A stretch of DNA of 64,000 bases. Origin: Sulfopaludibacter sp963815475 (lineage in GTDB: Bacteria; Acidobacteriota; Terriglobia; Bryobacterales; Bryobacteraceae). A model generated the notes under the pieces. The model was not told where the DNA came from. It did not search any database and worked only from the letters and a program-made list of their open reading frames with translations. A program made the position numbers and the translations under genes. The DNA lies in the NCBI GenBank assembly GCA_963815475.1, contig CAWFHD010000003.1:1798001-1862000 (forward strand). The letters run 5' to 3'. This document shows positions 1 to 9,455 of the stretch, one piece after another. The first letter of the stretch is position 1. Every line of letters starts with the position of its first letter.

Positions 1-95
1 ATAGTGAAGCCGGTCTTTGGATCGCGCGCCTCATCTTCGGTAACGCGGAAGAGACGGCACTGGTAAACTTCCTTCGATTTGGTATGTTTCATCAT
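1..95 (-). CDS. Nudix hydrolase (ADP-ribose pyrophosphatase-like), 5' end only
   Basis: Reading leftward from tandem ATG codons at 95/92, the frame stays open to the window edge and gives an N-terminus containing KEVYQCRLFRVTEDEA. This resembles the opening strand of ADP-ribose pyrophosphatase-type Nudix proteins (inference from about 30 residues; the Nudix box lies outside the window). The start overlaps the polX stop in an ATGATGA arrangement, so the two are probably translationally coupled with polX first. Confidence 0.5.
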   Translation of the reverse strand, partial: MMKHTKSKEVYQCRLFRVTEDEARDPKTGFT

Positions 96-1820
96 CGGTT
101 TCGCAGCGCTTCCGCAAAACGGTCCGCGGGCAGCGTGTTCAGAATATCGTTGGGTCCAAGCCAGCCGCGGCGCGCCGTCACCACTCCGTACCGCATGCCT
201 TCCAGATGCTTGGGATGGTGCGAGTCGGTGGAGATGGTGAACTTTGCGCCTTTCGCTTTGGCGCTGCGCACCAGCGCGCCGTTGAGGTCGAGCCGCTCGG
301 GGCTGGCATTGATTTCCAGCCACACGCCGCGCTTCACTGCCTCAGCCACTACGCGGTCGAAATCGAAAGGATAAGGATCGCGCTGCAGCAGCAGCCGGCC
401 GGTGGGATGTCCCAAAATGCGAAGGTGCGGGCACTCCAGCGCGCGCAGCAGGCGGTCCGTCATCTCGGCGGCCTCCAGATTCATGTGCGAGTGGACGCTC
501 CCGATCACTACGTCCAGTTCCGCCAGCGCGTCATTGGCGAGATCGAGCGCGCCATCCTTCAGGATGTCGCATTCAATGCCGGAAAAAACTCGGATGCCCA
601 AGCCGCCGCGATTGATTTCGCGCACACGGGCAGCGAATGCCACGGCGCGGCTCTCATCCAGCCCGTTGGCCATTGCCAGCGCCTTGGAGTGATCGGTAAT
701 CGCGATGTACTCGTAGCCGCGGGCCCGCGCAGCTTCAGCCATCTCTTCCAGCGTGGCGCGACCGTCGGTCTCCGTGGTGTGCATGTGGATGTCGCCGCGA
801 ATCTGGCTCAGCTCCACCAACTCGGGAAGGCGGCCTTCCTCGGCAGCCTCAATCTCTCCGCAGTTCTCGCGCAACTCGGGCGGAATCCACGCCAGGCCGA
901 GTGCTTCATAGACGCCGGCCTCGGTGGCGCCCGCAACTTTGGTTTCGTCGTCAATGCGAAACAGGCCGTACTCGCTCAGCTTCAGCCCCATGCGGACGGC
1001 GCGCGTGCGAATGGCGACGTTGTGGTCCTTGCTGCCTGTGAAGTACTGCATGGCCGCACCGAACGAGTCGGGCGAAAGCGCGCGCACGTCCACCTGCAGG
1101 CCGTCCGTGCCTACTCTGGCGCTGGCCTTGTTCTCACCGCGAGCCAGCAGTTCGCCGACCGTCGGATAGGCGATAAAGCGGTCGAGCGCGGCCGTGGCCT
1201 CAGGGCCGGTCACCAGCAGGTCGAGATCGCCCACCGTTTCGCGCCCGCGCCGCAGACTACCGGCGGGAGTGATGGCCTCCACGCCGGGAACCTGGCGAAG
1301 GTCGGCGATCAGCTCGTTGGCGATCCTCTCGGCGTAGCTCAACAGGTAGCGGCCCGTGCGCAAGCGATATTGCGCGATGCTCCGGAGCACCTTCTCTTCG
1401 AGCTTCGCGCCCATGCGCGGCAGCACCCGCAGCTTCTCGTCCTTGCAGAGCTGCTCCAGTTCGTCGATCGTGCCGATGTGATAGTGCTCGAAAATCAGCG
1501 CGATGCTCTTGGGACCGAGCCCCTGGATTTTCAGGAAATCGAGCGCACCAGCCGGGAACTTCTTGAGCAGCTCATCGCGGCTCTTGCACGATCCACCGGT
1601 GTTGATTTCGGTCAGCACCGCGGCGAGGCCTTTGCCGATGCCGGGAATGTCGGTCACCTTGCGTTCCGGGTCGCCCAGAATGTCCGCGATGCGCTCGGGA
1701 TAGCCGTCAATCGCGGCCGGCGCCGTTGCGGTAGCTGCGAATGCGGAAGCCGTCTTCGCCTGCGATCTCCATCAGGTCGGCAGTCTCCAGCAACACGCGC
1801 GCGATTTCCTTGTTTTCCAA
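92..1820 (-). CDS. polX: DNA polymerase/3'-5' exonuclease PolX, with one frame break
   Basis: Family-X repair polymerase fused to a PHP phosphoesterase domain, used in gap-filling base-excision repair. The order visible is an N-terminal helix-hairpin-helix region, a polymerase palm with the GSLRRGRETVGDLDLL nucleotidyl-transfer motif (G-S-x-R-R-G...D-x-D), then a PHP domain with GDIHMHTTETDG and AITDHSK metal-binding motifs. From the TTG start at 1820, preceded by GAGAGGA, the N-terminus LENKEIARVLLETADLMEIA fits the family. The reading frame shifts near 1715-1721, where one extra G in GCCGGCC would explain it; without it the protein is 575 residues, normal for PolX. The continuous part is 92-1657. 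Sequencing error is likely. Confidence 0.9.
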
Positions 1821-1992
1821 ACCGGTCCTCTCGACTTATTGTAACGGCCCGCCTGCGATATACTCGGAAAGCAATCCAGGTTGCACCCCGTCCGCGGAAA
1901 GGGATGATCCCACCTGCCAGCGTTGAGCAACACCGAGCGTTGACTTCTCTTCTGCCCGTCACAGCGGACACCGGGCCATAGAAGGAGGAGTA

Positions 1993-3462
1993 ATGTCTCG
2001 ACAACTACCCGAAAAGCCCAACCTCGAATATCTCAAGAAACAAGCCAAAGAACTGCTCCGCGCAATGCCGCAAGGCAAACTCACGGACGCCCAGCACACA
2101 CTCGCCAATGAATACGGTTTCTCCACTTGGGCGAAATTGAAAGCGCATGTGGAGTCTCTCGGAGATCCCTTCGAAGCGCTCAAGAACGCCGTGTGCGATA
2201 GCGAGCCGGACCGCGTTCGCGAACTGCTCCACAGCCACCCGGAACTGCGCGCGAAGATCGACCAGCCCCTGCCCGAGTACGCCTTCGGCATTCACGCTAT
2301 GTTCGCCGCGGTGCAGCGTAGCGATCGCGCCACCATCGACTTACTGCTCGCTGCCGGCTCCGACATCAACAAGCGGACCGAGTGGTGGGCCGGTGGCTTC
2401 AGCGTGCTGGACGATTGCCATCCCGATCTCGCCGATTTCCTGATGGAGCGCGGCGCGATTCTCGACGCCCCGGCGGCTGCTCGCCTGGGAAGGGTCGACC
2501 AATTGAAGGCGATGCTAGCAGCCGACCCGGCTGTGGTGCACGCGCGCGGCGGAGACGGCCAAACGCCGCTCCACTTCGCTTCCACCGTGGAAATCGCGAA
2601 CTTGCTGCTGGAGCACGGCGCCAACATCGATGCGCTGGATATCGATCACGAATCCACTCCGGCGCAGTACATGCTGCGGGTGGATCAGGTGCGCCACTAT
2701 ACGCACAATCGGCAGGACGTGGCGCGATACCTGGTGTCGCGTGGATGCCGCACCGATATCCTGATGGCGGCGGCCCTGGGTGACGCAGACCTGGTGCGAC
2801 AACATCTCGAAGCCGACCCGCGCTCGATTCGCACGAGAGTCTCCGAAGAGTGGTTCCCCAAGCGGGACCCGCGTGCAGGCGGCTCCATTTACATCTGGAT
2901 GCTGGGAAGGAACCGCACTGCCCACACCGTGGCGCGCGATTTCGGGCACGAGGAGATTTTCCGTTTGCTGATGGAGCGGACGCCGCACGATCTGAAACTC
3001 GTGCTCGCCTGCGAATTGGGCGACGAAGAGACGTTCCGCGAGATGATGGCGACGCACCCGCGCATACCGGAGGCCGACTATCGCAAGCTGCCCGATGCCG
3101 CGCAGAACAACAACACCAATGCCGTAAGGCTGATGCTCTCGGCTGGCTGGCCGGTAGATAGTCGCGGACAACACGGAGCCACTGCCCTGCATTGGGCAGC
3201 GTTCCACGGTAACGCCGAAATGGTGCGTGTGATCCTGCAGAACAATCCCTCGCTCGAAATGAAATCGTTGGAGAACGTAGGGACGGCGCTGGGCTGGGGA
3301 ATCTACGGCTCGGGAGGTGGCTGGCATCGGGAGACCGGCGATTTCGTGGGATCCATCGAGGCGTTATTGGACGCAGGAGCCAAAGCCCCCGAGCACCCCG
3401 AAGTGCTCGATCCCAGCGAAGCGGTTTTGGAGCTTTTCCGGAAGCGGCCGCCTACTTCATGA
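1993..3462 (+). CDS. Ankyrin-repeat protein
   Basis: 489 residues, no signal peptide, start set by the strong GAAGGAGGAG ribosome site two bases upstream. After an N-terminal segment (about 1-55, LEYLKKQAKELLRAM) of a kind common in acidobacterial ankyrin proteins, the protein contains repeated helix-turn-helix ankyrin units, e.g. DGQTPLHFASTVEIANLLLEHGA around residue 190 and HGATALHWAAFHGNAEMVRVIL around residue 395. Ankyrin repeats mediate protein-protein contacts; the partner is unknown. It ends 11 bases inside the convergent merR gene. Confidence 0.85.
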   Translation: MSRQLPEKPNLEYLKKQAKELLRAMPQGKLTDAQHTLANEYGFSTWAKLKAHVESLGDPFEALKNAVCDSEPDRVRELLHSHPELRAKIDQPLPEYAFGIHAMFAAVQRSDRATIDLLLAAGSDINKRTEWWAGGFSVLDDCHPDLADFLMERGAILDAPAAARLGRVDQLKAMLAADPAVVHARGGDGQTPLHFASTVEIANLLLEHGANIDALDIDHESTPAQYMLRVDQVRHYTHNRQDVARYLVSRGCRTDILMAAALGDADLVRQHLEADPRSIRTRVSEEWFPKRDPRAGGSIYIWMLGRNRTAHTVARDFGHEEIFRLLMERTPHDLKLVLACELGDEETFREMMATHPRIPEADYRKLPDAAQNNNTNAVRLMLSAGWPVDSRGQHGATALHWAAFHGNAEMVRVILQNNPSLEMKSLENVGTALGWGIYGSGGGWHRETGDFVGSIEALLDAGAKAPEHPEVLDPSEAVLELFRKRPPTS

Positions 3463-3832
3463 TCTTGAGGATATCGGCCAGTTCGCGGCGGATTTCGGGC
3501 AGGGGATCTTCCGAGAAGAGCTCCTGCTGCGCCACCTTGGCAACCTTTGCCTTGGGCGCTCGCGATTCGGCGTGCAGCGACTGCCGCGCGCCTTCGATGG
3601 TGAATTTCTTTTCGTATAGCAGGTGCTTGATGCGGAGAAGTAGTTCGACGTCTTTGCGGCGGTACAGCCGGTGCCCCGTGCCCGATTTCTTGGGCGAGAG
3701 CACTGCAAACTCGGTCTCCCAATACCGCAACACGTAAGGCTCTACGCCAAGCAGATCGCTGACTTCGCCGATTTTGAAGTACAGCTTATCCGGGATGTCG
3801 GGGGATCCGGGTTGTAACGCAACATCCGTCAT
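3452..3832 (-). CDS. MerR-family transcriptional regulator
   Basis: 126 residues. The N-terminal winged helix (about residues 17-85) has KIGEVSDLLGVEPYVLRYWE and the RLYRRKDVELLLRIKHLL segment typical of the MerR subgroup found next to ihfA/pheT in many bacteria. The C-terminus is short, Lys/Ala-rich, and lacks an effector domain or metal-binding cysteines, so it may act as a simple DNA-binding protein. Its 3' end overlaps the convergent ankyrin gene. Confidence 0.85.
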   Translation of the reverse strand: MTDVALQPGSPDIPDKLYFKIGEVSDLLGVEPYVLRYWETEFAVLSPKKSGTGHRLYRRKDVELLLRIKHLLYEKKFTIEGARQSLHAESRAPKAKVAKVAQQELFSEDPLPEIRRELADILKIMK

Positions 3833-3852
3833 CAGTCATCCGACATCCTAAC

Positions 3853-5850
3853 TCACTCGCAAGTGATTGTCACGACATGTTGTCCGCGAGGCAGCAGGAT
3901 CGACTTCGGACCGGCTAGATGGAGCGCCTCAATCGCTCCATCCACCTCGATGCTCTTGGGCAGCCGGTCGAGAATCGCGATACCACGGGCGGTGCTCACG
4001 TACGAGAATTCCACGCTATGCGGACCGGCCGCCCGTGCGTCCTTCAACTCGCCATTCAGCCGCACCAGCCGCGGTCCGGTCGTCGTCGTCGCCGCTTCCA
4101 CACTATGCGGCCCGGCGGGCAGCCAAACGGTCTCGCCATCCACGGCCGGCCAGGGTTGCCCGTCCACCATCGCCCCGCCCTGCCACGGAAGCCCCACTCC
4201 GGCTGCCGAATCCACCACCGTCTTCGGACCCATTCGCTCGATGCGCGTCACCGCGGCGGCAGACGATGGCAGCAGCTCCAGATCGGGCGCGAGAAGCGAG
4301 TTTTCGAAGTACAGGGCCACTCGCTGGAAGTTGGCCGTCGCGCTGTGGACCAGTTGAAACAGCTCGGTCCCGGTCTGCTGCCTGGTCGGGTAGACGTTCT
4401 GGTAGCGATCCACGATGTTCAGATCGATGGCGAGCTTTTCGCGGTGTGTCGTGAGCGGGCGGTAGCGTTCGGCGATGCTCTGGTAGCGCTGCGCGCCCAG
4501 GTGCCATACCGTGGCTGGATCTTCGATGAGGAAGGTGAAGCTGTGGCTGTCCAGGAGCGGCAGCACGCGCGCGGCATCGGCCCCGATCGCGTCGCGCATG
4601 CCGGAATCGAAGCGATCGTCCACGTGCGTCAGCACCAGGTCGAACTGCGGCTTCTGCTTGCGCACGGTTTCGATCTCCTGGATCCACTCCTGCTGCATCC
4701 GCCGCGCGAGTTCGGCGCGGTAGTCTAGAAATGCTTTCACCGATGCCGGATCCTTGCGCGCGCCGAACAGCTCGATCGGGTCGAATCCCCCCTGCTTCTC
4801 GAAGTCTCGGCGCACATCGGCGTTCATGGGAGTGAAGCGAGCCGCGTTGCCAATGCCCTCGAGCGATTCGAAGTACAACTCGGCCAGGTTGACGCCGTCC
4901 CAATCGAAACGACCGGCCAGTTGACGCACACCGTCCGCTACGGTGTGGAAGCAGTCGCGATTGGTGAGGTTCATCAGCTTGCGCCAATCGAGCTGCGCGT
5001 CCTGCTGCACCGCGGTCTTTTCCCGCCACTCGGGATGGTCATCCCAGAACTTCTCGCTCACGTGCGGCAGTTCCAGCCAGGCGTAGACCAGGATGCCTTC
5101 GCGGTGGCAGGCCTCGATCAGCGCGGCCAGATAGCGATCCCGCTCGGCGTCCGGCTCATAGAAGTGCCACGCTGCGACATGCAGCGCGGCGATCCCCGAT
5201 TTGCGCCAGCGAACGGCGAAGTAATCCAGGTCGACACGAGATCGGTACGCGGAATCGAAGAATGCCCAAAGACGCGAGGAGCGGAACGGCGTCTCCATGC
5301 CGAGATCGTGCAGCGCTTCCAGGAGATAAGGAAAGCGTTCGTAGCCCCGTTCTCCGGGCGGAACAGCCACCCAAAGCACCGCGCCCCGGCCCCGCTTGAG
5401 CCCTACGCACATGGGGGTGCCGCTCCAGCGCTCGCGGGCGAAGATGCGAGCGCCCTCCGGTATGGTGAACACCGGCAGTTCCAATCCCTTTTCCCAAACG
5501 ATGGGCAGCTTGGGGTTATGCACATCGCTGAGGCTGTTCACGCGGACGTTGCCCGTTCCGCGATGGAAGCCAAACATCTCGGCCAGCGACGAATCGCCCT
5601 CCAGAATCAGAATCGATCCACGGTCCACCCGCCCGTTCCACTCACTCGACGCCGGAGCGCCCGTGCGAGCCACAAAGATGTGCGCCACGCCCGCAGGCTG
5701 CCGCTGCAGTCCGATGGAGGACAGGATGGCGGGCCAAGCCCCGGCGTCGTCGGAGAGGACGGAGAAGTACGGAAGGTTGGAACCGCAGGAAGGAGTCGGG
5801 AAACAGGCGATGAGAAGCACGATTACTGCGCACCTAATAAGACAACGCAT
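3853..5850 (-). CDS. Secreted TIM-barrel glycosidase-like lipoprotein
   Basis: About 665 residues from the ATG at 5850, chosen for its GGGGG motif and for the signal sequence MRCLIRCAVIVLLIAC; LIAC is a plausible lipobox. The middle (about residues 190-480) carries WHFYEPDAERDRY, VYAWLELPHVSEKFW, HPEWREK and DWDGVNLAELYFES, a pattern seen in glycosyl-hydrolase-like (beta/alpha)8 barrels; the acidic residues in VNLAELYFES could be catalytic. It overlaps the end of the upstream TPR/outer-membrane gene by 17 bases, so the two form an operon. By analogy with PgaA/PgaB or PelB/PelA pairs it may trim or handle an exported polysaccharide, but substrate and family are not assigned. Confidence 0.6.
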   Translation of the reverse strand: MRCLIRCAVIVLLIACFPTPSCGSNLPYFSVLSDDAGAWPAILSSIGLQRQPAGVAHIFVARTGAPASSEWNGRVDRGSILILEGDSSLAEMFGFHRGTGNVRVNSLSDVHNPKLPIVWEKGLELPVFTIPEGARIFARERWSGTPMCVGLKRGRGAVLWVAVPPGERGYERFPYLLEALHDLGMETPFRSSRLWAFFDSAYRSRVDLDYFAVRWRKSGIAALHVAAWHFYEPDAERDRYLAALIEACHREGILVYAWLELPHVSEKFWDDHPEWREKTAVQQDAQLDWRKLMNLTNRDCFHTVADGVRQLAGRFDWDGVNLAELYFESLEGIGNAARFTPMNADVRRDFEKQGGFDPIELFGARKDPASVKAFLDYRAELARRMQQEWIQEIETVRKQKPQFDLVLTHVDDRFDSGMRDAIGADAARVLPLLDSHSFTFLIEDPATVWHLGAQRYQSIAERYRPLTTHREKLAIDLNIVDRYQNVYPTRQQTGTELFQLVHSATANFQRVALYFENSLLAPDLELLPSSAAAVTRIERMGPKTVVDSAAGVGLPWQGGAMVDGQPWPAVDGETVWLPAGPHSVEAATTTTGPRLVRLNGELKDARAAGPHSVEFSYVSTARGIAILDRLPKSIEVDGAIEALHLAGPKSILLPRGQHVVTITCE

Positions 5851-7786
5851 ACCAAACCCCCAGCCGGAAATCATTGAAATTGGAATTTCCCGTCTTCACC
5901 AGATACATCCCGCGCAGCCAGTTCGCAGTCACGTACATCGGTTCGGGCATCCAGGCTTGGTGCACACGCACGCCCGGCCCGGTCTCGCCGAAATTGGCCC
6001 AACTCTGCCGGCTGGTGTCGAGCGTCAGATTGCCGTTCCAATAGAACTGGCTGCGGAACAACTTCGGGTCCACGGTATAGCCCAGGCGCGATTGGCTATA
6101 GAGTAGAAAATCGTTGCCGAAGCGGCTGATGAACACGCCGTCGGCAGTGGTGTCGGCGAACCAGCCGCCGCTCTCTCCGCCAAGTGAATGGCCGCGCGCG
6201 CGCCCAATATTGATGCCCCCACGATAGTCCGGCAGCATATTCCCCTTCACGTAGCTAATCGCCGACCCGGCTTCGAACCAGCCCATCAAGCCACGCCAGG
6301 GCACGGTGCGCACACCAGCCCCAAGGATGAACGAGCTTTCTGAAAGCGACATCGGGCCCATATCCACCCGCGTATCGCCCACAAAGCGGACGCTGACGTA
6401 AGGGACAATCAGCCAGTTGGTGCGCACTTCCGCTTTCACCTGCGCATAGCCGAAGAAATCCTTCCAGCGAGTGGAATAAATCGGATAGAGCCAACCGCTG
6501 AAGCGCACAGGTTCGGTAGAGGCGCGCAAATTGTGCCACGCTCGTGCGGCGTCGGCGGCAATCTCGGGGTCGGCGCTCTTGCGCGCCAGGTCGAACCAGC
6601 GCACCGCCAGCAAGTCCTGATGCAGGCCGTTGTAGCTCCAGCCCAGTTTGCGCATCACGTCGAAATCGCCCGGGTCCACTTCGTGCGCGACCTCCAGGTA
6701 TTTGACGGCATCCTTGAGATAGCCGGCCTTCATGCTGCGCTCCGCCATCACCTTGGCGTCGATGGATTGAGGCGGCGTGTCCGGCTTCGATTGCAGCAAC
6801 TGCGGCAGGCGCAGCACCGCTCGCACGCGATTGGCGAGTTCCACATCCGCACCGGCCAGCACTCGGTCGAATAGCGGCATGGCGGCGGCACGTTCCCCCC
6901 GAGCGTAAAACAGGAATCCGAGTTGCGTTGCCGATAGCAGATCGTCCGGTGCGTGCTCGGCCAGAAAAGCGAATTCGCGCTCCGCCTCAGCCTTGTTGTC
7001 CATCCGCAGCAGGAGGTAGCCGAGCTCGCGGCGCAGTTCCACGTTCTGCGAATCGAGCGCCAGCGCGGCGCGGAATTCGTCGACGAACGGGTAGCGTTCG
7101 GGCAGCAGTTCGCGCGCCAGTTCGGCGGCGCGGGGCTCACCGCCGCGCGAAGCGGCCAACAGCGCCGCATTAGCCTTGTCGCCCGCCTTCTGGCTTTTCC
7201 ACACCCGTCCCAGATCCACGAGTACAGAGCGACGATCCGGCAGCAACCGCCAGGCCTTCTCGTAATGCTCCGCCGCCAAGTCGAATTGGTCGCGCTGTTC
7301 CGCCAGCGTTGCCAGCTCAAAATGCGCGCTGAAGTTATCGCTCCCCATCGCGATAGCCTTCTGCCACCGCTCAATGCCCGCGGCGAGTGGCGCATCGATA
7401 TTCTGGAATGCCCGCTCGGCGGTCTCGTTGCCTTGACGGCGGATGCGGTCGAAAATCCGCCGTGCCTGGGCCTGCTCTTTGCTTTCGTAGCAGAGGAAGG
7501 CGTACTCCATGGCTGCCTGCGTGTCGAAGGGATCGATCGTCAGGGCTTGGTGGAGTTGCTCCCGGGCGAGGTCGCTTTCCCCAATCTTCAGATAGACATA
7601 GGCCAGATCCTTACGGATGGCGGCGCGGTTCGGAACGGCTTCGATTCCCTTCAGAAAACCCACCACGGCAGCATCGTAGTCGCGGGCGCGCAGGGCTTCA
7701 TAAGCGCGCGAAAGCGTTACGTACACCGGGTCGGGCGTCTGGGAGGACGCTACGGCGCACAGCACGAATAGGACGACGGCGCGCAT
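5834..7786 (-). CDS. TPR protein with C-terminal outer-membrane barrel-like domain
   Basis: 650 residues with signal peptide MRAVVLFVLCAVASSQ. Residues about 20-430 are stacked TPR units (e.g. AAVVGFLKGIEAVPNRAAIRKDLAYVYLKIG, DLAAEHYEKAWRLLPD). From about residue 440 the sequence alternates aromatic and polar residues in beta-strand style (FSGWLYPIYSTRW, WLIVPYVSVRFVGD) and ends in WYALSY, with a terminal aromatic typical of outer-membrane proteins. The C-terminal part resembles the NfrA/bacteriophage N4 adsorption protein A region. Probably an outer-membrane exopolysaccharide export or docking protein. No synthase gene lies in the window. It is transcribed divergently from malQ. Confidence 0.6.
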   Translation of the reverse strand: MRAVVLFVLCAVASSQTPDPVYVTLSRAYEALRARDYDAAVVGFLKGIEAVPNRAAIRKDLAYVYLKIGESDLAREQLHQALTIDPFDTQAAMEYAFLCYESKEQAQARRIFDRIRRQGNETAERAFQNIDAPLAAGIERWQKAIAMGSDNFSAHFELATLAEQRDQFDLAAEHYEKAWRLLPDRRSVLVDLGRVWKSQKAGDKANAALLAASRGGEPRAAELARELLPERYPFVDEFRAALALDSQNVELRRELGYLLLRMDNKAEAEREFAFLAEHAPDDLLSATQLGFLFYARGERAAAMPLFDRVLAGADVELANRVRAVLRLPQLLQSKPDTPPQSIDAKVMAERSMKAGYLKDAVKYLEVAHEVDPGDFDVMRKLGWSYNGLHQDLLAVRWFDLARKSADPEIAADAARAWHNLRASTEPVRFSGWLYPIYSTRWKDFFGYAQVKAEVRTNWLIVPYVSVRFVGDTRVDMGPMSLSESSFILGAGVRTVPWRGLMGWFEAGSAISYVKGNMLPDYRGGINIGRARGHSLGGESGGWFADTTADGVFISRFGNDFLLYSQSRLGYTVDPKLFRSQFYWNGNLTLDTSRQSWANFGETGPGVRVHQAWMPEPMYVTANWLRGMYLVKTGNSNFNDFRLGVWYALSY

Positions 7787-7865
7787 GGCTGGTTTAGAAC
7801 GTTAGTGCCGGTGGAACGGACTTTTTCGCAGGTTTTTTGGCGGAACCCTGTGCCACCCTAAAGAG

Positions 7866-9341
7866 GTGCAGATTGGGCGAGTCAGCGGTATCCTTCTCCA
7901 TCCCACGTCATTGCCGGGTCCATATGGGATCGGCGATCTCGGTCCGGAAGCGTTCCGCTTTGCCGATTGGATGGCGCAGGCGGGTCAGCGCATCTGGCAG
8001 GTGCTGCCCCTCGGGCCAGTCGGCTATGGCGAATCGCCCTACCAGCTTTTCTCGGCCTTCGCCGGCAATCCGATGCTGCTGAGCCCGGATATCCTCCATG
8101 AGCGCGGTTGGCTCTCGGACACCGACCTTTCCAGTGTTCCCCAGTTCGCCCTCGACAAGGTGGAGTTCGAGCGGGTAATTCCATGGAAGACGGCATTGCT
8201 GCGCCAAGCCTTCTCCTGTTTCTGCTCCCATTCGCTGGCTGCCGACCGCGAGGAGTACGCCGAATTCGTCGCCAACAACGACTGGCTCCCGCCCTACGCG
8301 CGCTTCATGGCCATGAAGGAGGCCAATGCCAACGTCTCCTGGACCGATTGGCGGCCCAGCACGGTGGTCGCGCCCGCCGAGATCGAATATCACCAGTTCG
8401 TCCAGTTCGAGTTCTTCCGGCAATATCGCGCCCTGCGCGAATACGCCGCCCAACGCGGCATCCGCTTCATGGGTGACGTCCCCATCTATGTGGCCCACGA
8501 CAGCGCCGACGTGTGGGCACATCCCGAATTGTTTCAACTGGATGCGGATGGCCGGCCGACCGCCGTCTCAGGCGTGCCGCCGGACTATTTCAGCGCCACC
8601 GGACAACTCTGGGGCAATCCTCTATACCGCTGGGATCGCATGGCGCAGGATGGCTTCAGTTGGTGGGTGAAACGCATGCGCGCCGCCTTTAGCCTGTTCG
8701 ATATGGTGCGTATGGACCACTTCCGCGGCTTTCAAGCTTATTGGGACGTGCCCGCGGGAGAGTCCACGGCCGTCAACGGGAAGTGGGTGCTCGGCCCAGG
8801 CGCGGCGCTCTTCGATCGACTCCAATCGGCGCTTGGCGATTTGCCGCTTCTTGCTGAAAACCTCGGCGTGATCACGCCGCAAGTGGAAGCCATCCGCCAC
8901 CGTTTTCACTTTCCCGGGATGGCGATCCTGCAATTTGCCTTTGGCACCGACGAGCAGGCCGACAGCTTTAAACCCCACAACTACGAACGCCAACTTTTCG
9001 CCTACACCGGAACCCACGATAACGATACGGTGATGGGCTGGTGGAGGAGTCAAGGTATCAGCGATAGCACTCGTACTGCAGCCGGCGTGGAGCACGAAAA
9101 GGAAAAGGCACGACTCTACCTGAATACCGATGGAAGTGAAATGAATTGGGTCATGATCCGGGCTCTCATGGCGTCGGTCGCCGCAGCCGTGTTATTCCCG
9201 ATGCAGGACGTACTGGGTTTAGGTAGCGAATCACGCATGAATACACCCTCAACCCCTAGTGGTAACTGGAGATGGCGCATGGTTGAGTTTGGAGATAGCG
9301 CCCACTTACGGCAGCTTGCAGATATTTTCCACCGAGCCTGA
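7866..9341 (+). CDS. malQ: 4-alpha-glucanotransferase (amylomaltase)
   Basis: 491 residues from a GTG start preceded by AAAGAG. Transfers alpha-1,4-glucan segments between maltodextrins in glycogen/maltose metabolism. GH77 hallmarks are present: SGILLHPTSLPGPYGIGDLG at the N-terminus, MVRMDHFRGFQAYW around residue 280, the acidic LLAENLGVITPQV motif near 330, and YTGTHDNDTVMGWW near 380. Length is normal for bacterial amylomaltases. It stands alone, 114 bases upstream of the stressosome operon. Confidence 0.95.
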   Translation: MQIGRVSGILLHPTSLPGPYGIGDLGPEAFRFADWMAQAGQRIWQVLPLGPVGYGESPYQLFSAFAGNPMLLSPDILHERGWLSDTDLSSVPQFALDKVEFERVIPWKTALLRQAFSCFCSHSLAADREEYAEFVANNDWLPPYARFMAMKEANANVSWTDWRPSTVVAPAEIEYHQFVQFEFFRQYRALREYAAQRGIRFMGDVPIYVAHDSADVWAHPELFQLDADGRPTAVSGVPPDYFSATGQLWGNPLYRWDRMAQDGFSWWVKRMRAAFSLFDMVRMDHFRGFQAYWDVPAGESTAVNGKWVLGPGAALFDRLQSALGDLPLLAENLGVITPQVEAIRHRFHFPGMAILQFAFGTDEQADSFKPHNYERQLFAYTGTHDNDTVMGWWRSQGISDSTRTAAGVEHEKEKARLYLNTDGSEMNWVMIRALMASVAAAVLFPMQDVLGLGSESRMNTPSTPSGNWRWRMVEFGDSAHLRQLADIFHRA

Positions 9342-9455
9342 GTTTATCCCCATCCGTTGTTGAAAAAATCACAAACGAACCCAATGGGTTCCCAATGTAT
9401 TTCACACCTGCCGTACAATACTGAAGTACTTTACAAGGACCAATCCAGTCTTTCT

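Noticed and set aside
206..1981. 591-codon rightward frame opposite polX
   Set aside because: Antisense shadow of a conserved high-GC gene; no recognisable domain.
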